Assembly: GCA_017507285.1 (NCBI GenBank)
Contig: JAFWBF010000034.1
Coordinates: 1 to 21,672 of the forward strand
Reading direction: 5' to 3'
Length of the DNA: 21,672 bases
Source of the DNA: Bacteroidales bacterium
GTDB taxonomy: Bacteria; Bacteroidota; Bacteroidia; Bacteroidales; P3
Below are positions 7,149 through 14,751 of this stretch, in pieces; the first letter of the stretch is position 1; each line of letters opens with the position of its first letter. Below the pieces are notes generated by a model. The model was not told where the DNA came from. It searched no databases and worked only from the letters and a program-made list of their open reading frames with translations. Position numbers and translations under genes: made by a program.

Positions 7149-7904
7149 ATGAAAAAAGTATTGCTATCTATGGTGGTTTTATTTGCCGGAATGTTTGCTT
7201 GGGCAGGTATTCCACAGAAAACTAACAGTTTGGTTAACGACTATGCAGGTTTGTTTACAAACGAGCAACGTAGGTATTTGGAGTATAATCTGGTGGCCTT
7301 CGATGATTCTACATCCAATCAGATACTTATTATTACCACGCCATCGCTGGAAGGATATGATATAAGTGACTATGCTTTTGAGATAGGTGAAAAATGGGGT
7401 GTGGGCAGAGCTGAGCAAGACAATGGTTTGGTGATAGTAATAAAGCCTAAAAATCAGACTCCAGGGCGTGCTTTTATAGCTACAGGTTATGGATTGGAAG
7501 GAGCTTTGCCGGATGCTGTGTGTAAAGAGATTGTTGATTTGGAGATGATACCACATTTCAAGAAAAACGATTATTATGGTGGAGTGGTGGCAGCTCTTAA
7601 CATAATTATGCCGGTGGCAGCAGGCGAATATAGTTACCAGGCAGCTCGTGACGATACGGGTGGAGTTGTAGCTTTGGTTATAACATTGCTTATAGTTGCG
7701 GTATTTGTAGTATTGGCTTTTAGTGGAAACAACTCGAAAGGTAATAATATAGGAGGTGGAGGTATAGATCCTCTTACTGCAGTGTGGCTTGGAAGTATGG
7801 CTGGTAGAAATCATGGAGGTAGCTTTGGTAGTTTCTCCGGAGGAGGTTTTGGAGGCTTTGGAGGAGGTAGCTTTGGTGGAGGCGGTGCTGGTGGAAGCTG
7901 GTAA
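7149..7904 (+). CDS. TPM-domain protein, exported, with transmembrane helix and Gly-rich tail
   Basis: The product has 251 residues from ATG 7149, which begins a textbook signal peptide (MKKVLLSMVVLFAGMFAWA). ATG 7125, overlapping the previous stop, would add eight residues and is the alternative. The mature part starts with the TPM domain: TNSLVNDYAGLFTNEQRRYLE, QILIITTPSLEGYDISDYAFEIGEKWGVG, and GRAFIATGYGLEGALPDAVCKEI with the family's DNGLVIVI strand. A transmembrane helix follows (VVALVITLLIVAVFVVLAF) and a short C terminus rich in Gly, Ser and Phe ending GGGGAGGSW, typical of this family. The TPM domain would face the periplasm. It is the last gene of the lemA cluster. Confidence 0.9.
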   Translation: MKKVLLSMVVLFAGMFAWAGIPQKTNSLVNDYAGLFTNEQRRYLEYNLVAFDDSTSNQILIITTPSLEGYDISDYAFEIGEKWGVGRAEQDNGLVIVIKPKNQTPGRAFIATGYGLEGALPDAVCKEIVDLEMIPHFKKNDYYGGVVAALNIIMPVAAGEYSYQAARDDTGGVVALVITLLIVAVFVVLAFSGNNSKGNNIGGGGIDPLTAVWLGSMAGRNHGGSFGSFSGGGFGGFGGGSFGGGGAGGSW

Positions 7905-8064
7905 AAAGACACTTGTTGTAGCCTTCGTTATTGCTCAAAAGTTCATAAATAGGCAGATGTGAGGATAGAAAAAACTACTAGTAGGGTTGGATTTGATGAT
8001 ACTAGGATTTGCAAGTGTAATAGTTAGGAATACGAATAAAAATGAGATAAACTAGAAATAAAAA

Positions 8065-8152
8065 ATTACACCACGTAGTAGATTAATTTACATCACGTAC
8101 TAGTTGCAACTGCCTCGTGATGTAATTTCAACTGCCTCACGAGGGAATTTTT
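8065..8152. repeat. Four-unit 22-base array with a flipping CACG/CGTG core
   Basis: Hexamers CACGTA, CACGTA, CGTGAT and CACGAG begin at 8072, 8094, 8116 and 8138, exactly 22 bases apart. The first two units share TTACA-CACGTA-TAG (8066 and 8088) and the last two share CAACTGCCTC (8107 and 8129). Units 2 and 3 form a hairpin: TTACATCACG (8088-8097) pairs with CGTGATGTAA (8116-8125), with the palindrome GTTGCAAC between. It is non-coding; the function is unknown. Confidence 0.75.
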
Positions 8153-8277
8153 AAGCCTCTATATCGTCTATTGCTTGATGGTATATTATTACGATAGTAA
8201 AACCCTACCATGTAAAGATTGACACTATACTATAAAAATTAATATGTTGCCATAGATTAAGTCGACTTCTAAAAATT

Positions 8278-8529
8278 TCACGTTCTGACTTGGTTTTTGA
8301 CCTTTTGTCTAATTTGCCGAAATTTTTCAGTTTCTTTTGCAGTAGTGTAGTCTGTTACACCATTCAAAAGAAAGTGGAAGTCTTTTTGAGTAAAATTCCA
8401 CAAATAATTTGCAAGGCAATTTTTAGAAGTTGCTTTAATTCGTCCAAAGGATGGATAAAAGAATTTTGATAATTCTATTTTTTTTTGTAACTTTGCACTA
8501 TCAAAAAATAAATAATAATATAATGGCAA
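8278..8529 (-). pseudogene. Doubtful minus-strand reading frame, perhaps a gene remnant
   Basis: The frame encodes 83 residues. The last 50 or so (containing NYLWNFTQKDFHFLLNGVTDYTTA and EKFRQIRQKVKNQVRT) read like a folded, charged helical protein, unlike most chance frames. The first 30 residues overlap the promoter of the glycogen-synthase-like gene on the other strand and are low complexity. There is no convincing start codon for the protein-like part. I do not recognise the family. It could be the tail of a decayed mobile-element or accessory gene, or chance. Confidence 0.2.
8465..8495 (+). promoter_or_regulatory. Bacteroidetes promoter for the glycogen-synthase-like operon
   Basis: TTTG at 8465-8468, a 19-base spacer and TAACTTTG at 8488-8495. 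Transcription would start near 8502, which rules out the upstream in-frame ATG at 8451 and supports the ATG at 8523. Confidence 0.8.
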
Positions 8530-9344
8530 AAGGACGGATTTTATGTATAAATCAAGAGATTATACCTTATTCTCCAGAAACAGAAGTATCCTATTTTGGA
8601 CGTTATTTACCCGCTTATATACAAGACCATGGTCGTGAAATACGAACATTTATGCCTCGCTTTAGCTATGTAAATGAAAGAAAAAATCAACTACATGAAG
8701 TAATTCGCCTTTCAGGGATGAATCTTATAATAAGTAACTGCGATCATCAGTTGATTATAAAGGTTGGTTCGATTTCTTCGGCACGAATGCAGGTTTATTT
8801 CATAGATAACGAAGAATATTTTACAAAGAAAGAAGATACACGAGACCTAGAGGGAAATTTCTATCCCGATAATGATGAAAGAATATTGTTTTATGGTAGA
8901 GGAACATTAGAGGCAGTGCGTAAGTTGTCGTGGCAACCTCATCTTATACATTTCAATGGTTGGTTTTCTGCAATGGTACCATTTTATTTGAGAAGAATGA
9001 ATAAAGAAAATAATTTCTATTCAAATACAAAAACAGTACTTTCACTTTTTGGAGATGATTTTGAAGAACCACTAAATCCACTTATGGAAAAGAAGTTGAA
9101 AGCTGACGGCGCTACAGCAAAAGATCTTAGAATGTATGATGGATACAATTATATGTCATTGATGAAAACAGCAATAAACTATGCGCATGGTATAGTTATA
9201 GCCTCGCCAAACGTAAATCCGGAGTTGGTAGCTTTTGCAAAAGAAAACAAGAAGCATGTGTTGGATTATGCACCCAAGGAAGAACAATATCCTGCTATTA
9301 ACAAACTTTACGATACACTGATTGGAAATAATATAAACAACTAA
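8523..9344 (+). CDS. Glycogen/starch synthase N-terminal-domain protein, half length
   Basis: The product has 273 residues from ATG 8523, placed by the promoter at 8465-8495. It resembles the N-terminal GT5 domain of glycogen synthases: opening RILCINQEIIPYSPETEVSYFGRYLPAYI, then EIRTFMPRF, VYFIDNEEYF, the strand PHLIHFNGWFSAMVPFYLR and a final helix-rich part that includes NYAHGIVIASPNVNPELV. The C-terminal Rossmann half of a glycogen synthase, which carries much of the nucleotide-sugar site, is missing, and the KxGG motif expected near residue 20 is replaced by ETEVS. It is therefore unlikely to be an active glycogen synthase by itself, although databases commonly name it so. A DUF4270 lipoprotein follows after 119 bases, a pairing I recall in Bacteroidales. 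Confidence 0.75.
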   Translation: MAKGRILCINQEIIPYSPETEVSYFGRYLPAYIQDHGREIRTFMPRFSYVNERKNQLHEVIRLSGMNLIISNCDHQLIIKVGSISSARMQVYFIDNEEYFTKKEDTRDLEGNFYPDNDERILFYGRGTLEAVRKLSWQPHLIHFNGWFSAMVPFYLRRMNKENNFYSNTKTVLSLFGDDFEEPLNPLMEKKLKADGATAKDLRMYDGYNYMSLMKTAINYAHGIVIASPNVNPELVAFAKENKKHVLDYAPKEEQYPAINKLYDTLIGNNINN

Positions 9345-9463
9345 ATACTTTTTTATTACACTATGCGTTATCCATCTACTGCGGTGGGTTAATAAAACGT
9401 GGTTGCGTGAATGATTTGCCTCGAAGAAGGATAACGTAGGTATTTAATAAAACAAGATAATAT

Positions 9464-10738
9464 ATGAGACGTTTTGGAATATTGAGTTTGTTAGCTTGTA
9501 CACTTAGTATATGTTTTATAGCTTGTACTGAAGAAGAATCTGAATTGGGTATGGGTTTGCAAGATCCAGGATCAATATTTGATGGAAAGGTTTGTGATAC
9601 AATAACAGCAACTGCTGTAACGATTTTGGATGACTCTTTGCTCACATCTAATTATTCAGTGGGAGTAATAGGTTATTATCATGATGATGTTTTTGGAGAA
9701 GTTAAAGCATCGATGTATACACAAGCTACTCTTTCTACACCATCAACAGGTGTATCTTTTCTTAATACAACAATAGATTCTGTGGTGGTTACTTTGGTAA
9801 CTATAGGTACTTTCCCAAACTCTTCAGACTCCAATGCTATTCATAATCTTCATTTTGAAGTAAATGAGATAATGGATGATATGTATTTAGATACTAGTTA
9901 CTATGCTACTGATTACATGAATTTGGGTGATAAATATTTCGAAGGTAATGTAGAATTTAGAGCTACAGATACTATAGTGTCTCTAAAACTTGATGAAACA
10001 ATGCATGACAAGTTTGCCAATAAAGAATTTACTGATAATGCGAACTTTTTGGAAACTTTGAAGGGATTGTGTATAAAAATGAATTATGAAGGATTGGATG
10101 ATTATATGTTGTATGTAAATTATTGGGCTACTGCTACTGCTATGACAGTATATTACACAGATAATGAAACTTACGATACATCACAATACGTATTCTTATT
10201 TGATAAAACAGCAGCGCATTTCAATCGTTATGAACATAATTATAGTGGGACACCATTATCAATATTTCAAACAAACAGAACCGATTCAATACAAGGCAAT
10301 GAATCCTTGTACTTAGAAGCTTTGGGTGGTACAGCAATCAAATTTCGTTTTCCGTATCTGATGGAATGGGGAAAGAAACATCCCCATGCCATTATACATC
10401 AAGCCGAATTGTTTGTGTCGGTTCCCGATGAGCCTATCAACGACAATTGCCCCTCATCAATTATATGTTATAGGTATACAGAATCAGGAGGTTTCGTTGC
10501 AGTGCCTGACATGGTTGATGGAGTACTTTCTGAAGGATTTGATGGTAAATTCAATTCTGAGAGTCGTAGTTATAGAATGAGAATAACTCGTCAGATACAA
10601 CAAATGTTGACCGGAGTAGCACCAGATTTGCCTATGGTGTTGTATGCAAACTCACGACGCTCGTCGGCAAATAGGTGTATTCTAAGCGGTACTGCTACAG
10701 ATAAACCAATGAAACTGAAAATCATTTACACAGAGTAA
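9464..10738 (+). CDS. DUF4270 family lipoprotein
   Basis: The product has 424 residues. The signal MRRFGILSLLACTLSICFIACTE has a lipobox ending at Cys21, so it is lipid-anchored, probably in the outer membrane. The mature part opens with ELGMGLQDPGS and a long beta-rich domain typical of DUF4270: DDSLLTSNYSVGVIGYYHDDVFGEVKASMYTQ near 50-85, then TIDSVVVTLV. Near the C terminus RMRITRQIQQMLTG and NRCILSGTATDKPMKLKI match the family's ending. The function is not established. It lies between the glycogen-synthase-like gene and the YwqK-like gene with a 24-base gap to the latter, on the same strand, consistent with one operon. Confidence 0.85.
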   Translation: MRRFGILSLLACTLSICFIACTEEESELGMGLQDPGSIFDGKVCDTITATAVTILDDSLLTSNYSVGVIGYYHDDVFGEVKASMYTQATLSTPSTGVSFLNTTIDSVVVTLVTIGTFPNSSDSNAIHNLHFEVNEIMDDMYLDTSYYATDYMNLGDKYFEGNVEFRATDTIVSLKLDETMHDKFANKEFTDNANFLETLKGLCIKMNYEGLDDYMLYVNYWATATAMTVYYTDNETYDTSQYVFLFDKTAAHFNRYEHNYSGTPLSIFQTNRTDSIQGNESLYLEALGGTAIKFRFPYLMEWGKKHPHAIIHQAELFVSVPDEPINDNCPSSIICYRYTESGGFVAVPDMVDGVLSEGFDGKFNSESRSYRMRITRQIQQMLTGVAPDLPMVLYANSRRSSANRCILSGTATDKPMKLKIIYTE

Positions 10739-10762
10739 AAATATCTTAATAACTTAAACACC

Positions 10763-12166
10763 ATGAGAAGAAGCATTTTGTTTTTGGCTGTGATTTGTTT
10801 GATAACATCGCAAGCATATTCACAAATAAAGTTTGAAAGCTACTACGATCAAGGAACGATGTATAAATCCATTGAAGGAGAGATGACTCGTGATAGTGTC
10901 CGTGTAGGCAAATGGACTTGGTGGCATCCAAATGGAAAAGTATTTCAACAGGGTGAATATTCCAATGGAGAAAAAGTTGGTCAGTGGGTAGTTTATTATG
11001 AAGATGAAACTCTTTGTGCCAAAGAAGATTATGAAAATGGTTATCATCGTAGTTGGTATAGGAATGGTGAGTTGAAGAGCGAGGTAGTTATAGAGAACGG
11101 TAAGAAGAATGGCATTTATAAATCATGGTATGAAAATGGACAACAAAAAGATGAAATAAATTTTGTAAATGGTAGTAAAGAGGGCGTTACACATGAATGG
11201 TATGAAAATGGACAGATGAAGTTTGAAGGTGAATACCACAATAATTTGCTAAACTGCTATGGTAAATGGTGGACCGAAAATGGCAGTAAAGATATGGAAG
11301 GTAGGTTGATGAATGATTTACAAGAAGGTAAATGGATATTTTATTGGCGTACAAATGGTAAAATAGGTATAGAAGGAACGTTTTCGAAAGGTGTTGAAGA
11401 GGGAACTTGGACATATTATTACGAAACCGGCGAAAAATGGCGTTCAGGAGTTTATAGCAGTGGACTGAGAGAAGGTCTTTGGACTACTTGGTACGAAAGT
11501 GGTAAGAAATTGCATGAAGGAGAATATGTTGCAGGAAAAGAGTTCGGACCTTGGAAATCATGGTATGAGAATGGAAATTTGAATTATGCGGGTTCGTTCA
11601 ATGAAGGGTTGAAAAATGGAGAATGGAAAGGGTTTTACATAAATGGAACTCCAAAATATATAATCAATTATAAAGATGATGTACGTCATGGTAAAGAAGT
11701 TCACTATCATGAAAATGGAAATTTAGAGGCGGAAAGTTTTTATATAGAAGGCATATATGATGGAGCTTGGAAGCGTTATAATCAAAATGGAAGAATAACC
11801 GAATCGGGTTTCTTTGCCAATGGTAAGAAGGATGGTTTGTGGAAATACTACAATCAGATGGGTGTACTTTCGTACGAGCAAGAATTTGCTGATGATGTTC
11901 CTGATGGTAAGTTTGTGGAATACATGGGTAATGAAAGAAAAGTAACCGAGGGAACATTCAAAAATGGTGAACGTACAGGTACTTGGACTTATTGGGACAA
12001 GTATGGAAATCGTACTTTAACGATGACTTTCAAAGATGGTAAGATGGTTTCGAAGCAGGTTTATGAATCGAAAAAAACTGATCAAAGACCTGGAACACCA
12101 AATCAAAATAAAAATCAGAAAAGAAGTAATAGGGCAAAAGTAAACAACTCGAAAAGATTTAGATAA
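10763..12166 (+). CDS. Secreted YwqK/MORN-variant repeat protein
   Basis: The product has 467 residues with a Sec signal peptide (MRRSILFLAVICLITSQAYSQ). From about residue 45 to 430 it is a tandem array of roughly 16 MORN-variant repeats of about 23 residues with the pattern W-x-x-W/Y-Y-x-x-N-G followed by G-x-Y/F-x-x-G-x-x-x-G-x-W; examples are SWYENGQQKDEINFVNGSKE and EWYENGQMKFEGEYHNNL. These repeats build an extended beta-meander. The C-terminal 35 residues are basic and Asn/Lys-rich. Database names often call such proteins YwqK antitoxins, a label from the Bacillus toxin locus; nothing here indicates a toxin partner. It is probably a periplasmic or surface scaffold. Gaps of 24 bases upstream and 20 downstream suggest an operon with DUF4270 and maf. 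Confidence 0.85.
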   Translation: MRRSILFLAVICLITSQAYSQIKFESYYDQGTMYKSIEGEMTRDSVRVGKWTWWHPNGKVFQQGEYSNGEKVGQWVVYYEDETLCAKEDYENGYHRSWYRNGELKSEVVIENGKKNGIYKSWYENGQQKDEINFVNGSKEGVTHEWYENGQMKFEGEYHNNLLNCYGKWWTENGSKDMEGRLMNDLQEGKWIFYWRTNGKIGIEGTFSKGVEEGTWTYYYETGEKWRSGVYSSGLREGLWTTWYESGKKLHEGEYVAGKEFGPWKSWYENGNLNYAGSFNEGLKNGEWKGFYINGTPKYIINYKDDVRHGKEVHYHENGNLEAESFYIEGIYDGAWKRYNQNGRITESGFFANGKKDGLWKYYNQMGVLSYEQEFADDVPDGKFVEYMGNERKVTEGTFKNGERTGTWTYWDKYGNRTLTMTFKDGKMVSKQVYESKKTDQRPGTPNQNKNQKRSNRAKVNNSKRFR

Positions 12167-12186
12167 TAGTCAAGAAATACGGGTTG

Positions 12187-12762
12187 ATGAATAAATTGGT
12201 TAATTATAAATTGTTGTTGGCTTCAAAGTCTCCGCGTAGAAAACAATTGGTATCTATGTTGGGCTTTGGAGTTGAGATGGTGGAAGTTGAAGCCGACGAG
12301 AATGTTAAAGCTCATGTTCCTGCTTCAGAAATGCCCGTCTTGTTGGCCGAACTTAAATCACTCTCGTATACGAAAGAAATATCTTCGGATGAAATATTGC
12401 TGACTGCTGATACTTTAGTGGTATTGAATGATGCTGTTTTGGGAAAACCACATTCAAGGCAAGAAGCTTTTGACATGCTATCATTGCTTTCTGGTAGAAA
12501 ACATCAGGTATATACAGGTGTATGTTTACGAACATCAAAATTGGTAAAGTTATTCACAGAAGTAACAGATGTCTATTTCAAAGAACTTTCTAATAATGAA
12601 ATAAATTATTATCTTGATAATTATAATTATTCGGATAAAGCAGGATCCTATGGTATTCAAGAATGGATTGGTATGATAGGAGTTAAACGTATAGAGGGCG
12701 ATTTTTATAATGTGATGGGTTTGCCTATAGCACGGCTTTATAAGGAAATAATGTTTTTGTGA
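12187..12762 (+). CDS. maf: Maf family nucleoside triphosphate pyrophosphatase (dTTP/UTP type)
   Basis: The product has 191 residues from ATG 12187 (a TTG directly before it is unlikely). Signature segments are LASKSPRRKQLVSMLG near residues 11-26 with the family's S-x-R-R, the strand LTADTLVVLNDAVLGKP near 72-88 holding the catalytic Asp, SGRKHQVYTGVCL, and DKAGSYGIQ near 150-158, which points to the YhdE type rather than YceF. Maf enzymes hydrolyse non-canonical or excess dTTP, UTP and modified nucleotides to the monophosphate and pyrophosphate, guarding RNA and DNA synthesis and linked to division control. Length is normal. It is the last gene of the plus-strand cluster and converges on the glycosyltransferase gene. 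Confidence 0.92.
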   Translation: MNKLVNYKLLLASKSPRRKQLVSMLGFGVEMVEVEADENVKAHVPASEMPVLLAELKSLSYTKEISSDEILLTADTLVVLNDAVLGKPHSRQEAFDMLSLLSGRKHQVYTGVCLRTSKLVKLFTEVTDVYFKELSNNEINYYLDNYNYSDKAGSYGIQEWIGMIGVKRIEGDFYNVMGLPIARLYKEIMFL

Positions 12763-12900
12763 AACTGATAGATTTTTTATTTATAGAGTAGAATCTTCAT
12801 AAAAAGAATATATACCGCATATTTGCACTGCGATGTGTGTTATGTTGTTGACTAGTATTTTTCAAGCAATGTAGTGATTCATTTTTTTTGAGATTAATAT

Positions 12901-12949
12901 CAAATTTCCTCGTGATGTTGTTAGTTTACTTATATCACGAGGAAATTTG
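12901..12949. terminator. Perfect 16-base inverted repeat between convergent genes
   Basis: CAAATTTCCTCGTGAT (12901-12916) pairs perfectly with ATCACGAGGAAATTTG (12934-12949) around a 17-base loop. Its position between maf and the glycosyltransferase gene fits a shared terminator, but no T run follows on either strand. It shares CCTCGTGATGT with the array at 8065-8152 (8113-8123), so it may be a member of a dispersed repeat family. Confidence 0.6.
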
Positions 12950-12963
12950 GTGTTAATAGAGAT

Positions 12964-13971
12964 TTATATTGGTTTGAATCGTTCAACTAATTCTTTTATT
13001 TCTATTGAATTGGCACATTCAAACGAATTGTTTGGGCATCTTTTGTGCCCGTGTATACCACAAGGACGGCATGGTAAGTCTTTGTTTGTTTGAACTATAG
13101 CACAGTCGCTTGATAGCGGACCGAATCCAAATTCTGGTATTGTGGAGCAAAATATGGCTGTAACAGGTGCATCAACACTTGAACATAAGTGCATAGGCGA
13201 AGAATCACACACATAGTTCATAGTGGCATACTTCATTAGTGCAGCGCTTTCTAATAATGATAGTTGACCCGCAAAATTTATAGTTTTGTGTTTTGGAAGA
13301 GAATTTGCAATTTCGTCGCAAAGTCTTTTATCTGATGGCCCACCTAATAGGTAGATACTTATATTGGTAGGTATTTTGCTTAAAAAAATACACCATTTTT
13401 CTTTTGGATATTGTTTGGTGTACCAAAGTGATGCTGGTGCTACGCATATATAAGTGTCGGAGGTGTATATTTTTGTTTTATTGTAGTCGCTTTCTGAAGG
13501 ATATAGTCGTGGTTTGGAAGCATTGCTATCCGTAATTGATGATATAAGAGTTTGATTGCGTTCTACTTCATGAAGATATTTTTCACCTTTTCTACCTATA
13601 TGATGTTTGCTTTTGATAGTGAAAAAGCATGATAGAGGATTTTTGTCGAATCCGGCAGTGGTTTTAGCACCGGATAGAACGGTTAGCATTCCGGATGATA
13701 AGAATCTTTGAAGTGTTATTACTAAATCATATTTCGTTTTGCGTATATTGCAAAGTAGTTTTATGAGATTATGATTTTTATTTTCTTTTTTATTCCAAAT
13801 CAGAATATTATTTATAAAAGGATGATTTGTGAATAGGGGTTCTATACCTTTTTTTATAAGGTAATCTATTTTGGCTTTGGGATAGTAGGAGTGTAGTTTT
13901 TCTATTACAGCAGTACCCAAAATAACATCACCAATGGATGCTGTTTGTATAATCAATATTTGTTTAATCAT
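12964..13971 (-). CDS. Glycosyltransferase family 9 (heptosyltransferase-like)
   Basis: The product has 335 residues. GT9 features are the N-terminal IKQILIIQTASIGDVILGTAVI with the GD motif, YDLVITLQRFLSSGMLTVLSGAKTTAGFD, the start of the C-terminal domain at YICVAPASLWYTKQYPKEKW, NFAGQLSLLESAALMKYA and the donor-site segment CDSSPMHLCSSVDAPVTAIF, ending in the usual Cys-rich stretch that includes CRPCGIHGHKRCPN. GT9 enzymes add heptose or related sugars to lipopolysaccharide inner core on the cytoplasmic face. The precise sugar cannot be told from sequence. The gene follows the NUDIX gene after 30 bases on the minus strand, probably as one transcript, and there is no other LPS gene in the window. 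Confidence 0.88.
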   Translation of the reverse strand: MIKQILIIQTASIGDVILGTAVIEKLHSYYPKAKIDYLIKKGIEPLFTNHPFINNILIWNKKENKNHNLIKLLCNIRKTKYDLVITLQRFLSSGMLTVLSGAKTTAGFDKNPLSCFFTIKSKHHIGRKGEKYLHEVERNQTLISSITDSNASKPRLYPSESDYNKTKIYTSDTYICVAPASLWYTKQYPKEKWCIFLSKIPTNISIYLLGGPSDKRLCDEIANSLPKHKTINFAGQLSLLESAALMKYATMNYVCDSSPMHLCSSVDAPVTAIFCSTIPEFGFGPLSSDCAIVQTNKDLPCRPCGIHGHKRCPNNSFECANSIEIKELVERFKPI

Positions 13972-14001
13972 ATTAATAGTATTTGAAAATCAACTCTAAA
14001 T

Positions 14002-14637
14002 CTATTTATTTTTACTGTTCCATACTTTTGATAAATAAGAAAGCATGGCATATGAGTTGTTTAATCTATTAATTACATCATCTTTTTCAACCCATTCGGC
14101 AAGTTCTATTCCTTCTTCGGTTTGAGGTATAGTTTGGGTTACTGCATTACCTGTTGTATGCATGTTATACCATGACGTTTGTTTCAAAATCCACTCTTCA
14201 AACATATAATATATATGGTATGTTTTGCATATAAGTCCATCATCAACCAAGTTTCCTACTCCTGTTTCTTCTTCCACCTCTCTCAAAGCTGTTTGCCTAA
14301 GACTTTCATTTTGTTCCGCTTTGCCTTTGGGGAGATCCCAGCGTTCGTTACGTAGTATAAGTAGATATTTATTTTCAGAGTTTTGTACTATTCCCCCTGC
14401 GGCTTTTATCAGCTTGAATTTTGATAGACATTCCTTTATTACACTGCCTAAATTACTACATATTACTACTGCATTTTCAGTATTTTTCTCGTCTAAAAAC
14501 CATTCAAAAATGTGAATTATGTCTGTTTTTTCTTCAAAAAAACGATATTTTTTCCCATCTAAATACGATGGGATATTATTTTTTTCGCAAGTAAAAGCGA
14601 TAAAATTGAATCTGAAAAATATAATAAAACTATTCAT
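14002..14637 (-). CDS. NUDIX hydrolase
   Basis: The product has 211 residues from ATG at 14637. The longer frame to 14724 is rejected because it would run into the pyrE promoter. A perfect Nudix box lies at residues 105-127 (G-x5-E-x7-R-E-V-x-E-E-x-G-V: GKAEQNESLRQTALREVEEE then TGV), preceded by AAGGIVQNSENKYLLILRNERWDLPKG. The roughly 75-residue N-terminal extension is less conserved and may be a separate small domain. Such enzymes cleave nucleoside diphosphates linked to another group; the substrate is unknown. Its place divergent from pyrE is, as I recall, conserved in Bacteroidales, hinting at nucleotide housekeeping. The glycosyltransferase gene follows it. Confidence 0.85.
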   Translation of the reverse strand: MNSFIIFFRFNFIAFTCEKNNIPSYLDGKKYRFFEEKTDIIHIFEWFLDEKNTENAVVICSNLGSVIKECLSKFKLIKAAGGIVQNSENKYLLILRNERWDLPKGKAEQNESLRQTALREVEEETGVGNLVDDGLICKTYHIYYMFEEWILKQTSWYNMHTTGNAVTQTIPQTEEGIELAEWVEKDDVINRLNNSYAMLSYLSKVWNSKNK

Positions 14638-14716
14638 AATAAACTGTTTGTAAATAATCAGGAAAATAAACGTATGAAGTGGGTAATTATTGTAGACGAA
14701 AAAAATGTTTTTTTTA

Positions 14717-14747
14717 TTTGGCATATAAAAAAAAATGTGTAATTTTG
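14717..14747 (+). promoter_or_regulatory. Bacteroidetes promoter for pyrE, very close to the start codon
   Basis: TTTG at 14717-14720, a 19-base spacer and TAATTTTG at 14740-14747. The -7 box ends only four bases before the ATG at 14752, so the transcript would be leaderless or nearly so. Confidence 0.75.
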
Positions 14748-14751
14748 CAGT

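Larger units (their letters stand above)
7905..8522. other. Gene-poor interval of about 620 bases
   Basis: It contains a four-unit 22-base repeat array at 8065-8152, a minus-strand reading frame of doubtful status at 8278-8529 and the promoter of the glycogen-synthase-like gene at 8465-8495. No clear terminator follows the TPM gene, and I see nothing recognisable at 7905-8064 or 8153-8277. Confidence 0.7.

Noticed and set aside
7179..7814. Minus-strand frame of 211 codons opposite the exported TPM gene
   Set aside because: It is Ser/Thr/Tyr-rich low-complexity antisense of a gene with a clear domain and signal peptide.
10763..12166. Antitoxin of a toxin-antitoxin pair, as the YwqK family name suggests
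   Set aside because: It has a signal peptide and no toxin-like neighbour; the name comes from a different context.
14638..14724. Longer start for the NUDIX gene
   Set aside because: The extra residues are low complexity and overlap the pyrE promoter.
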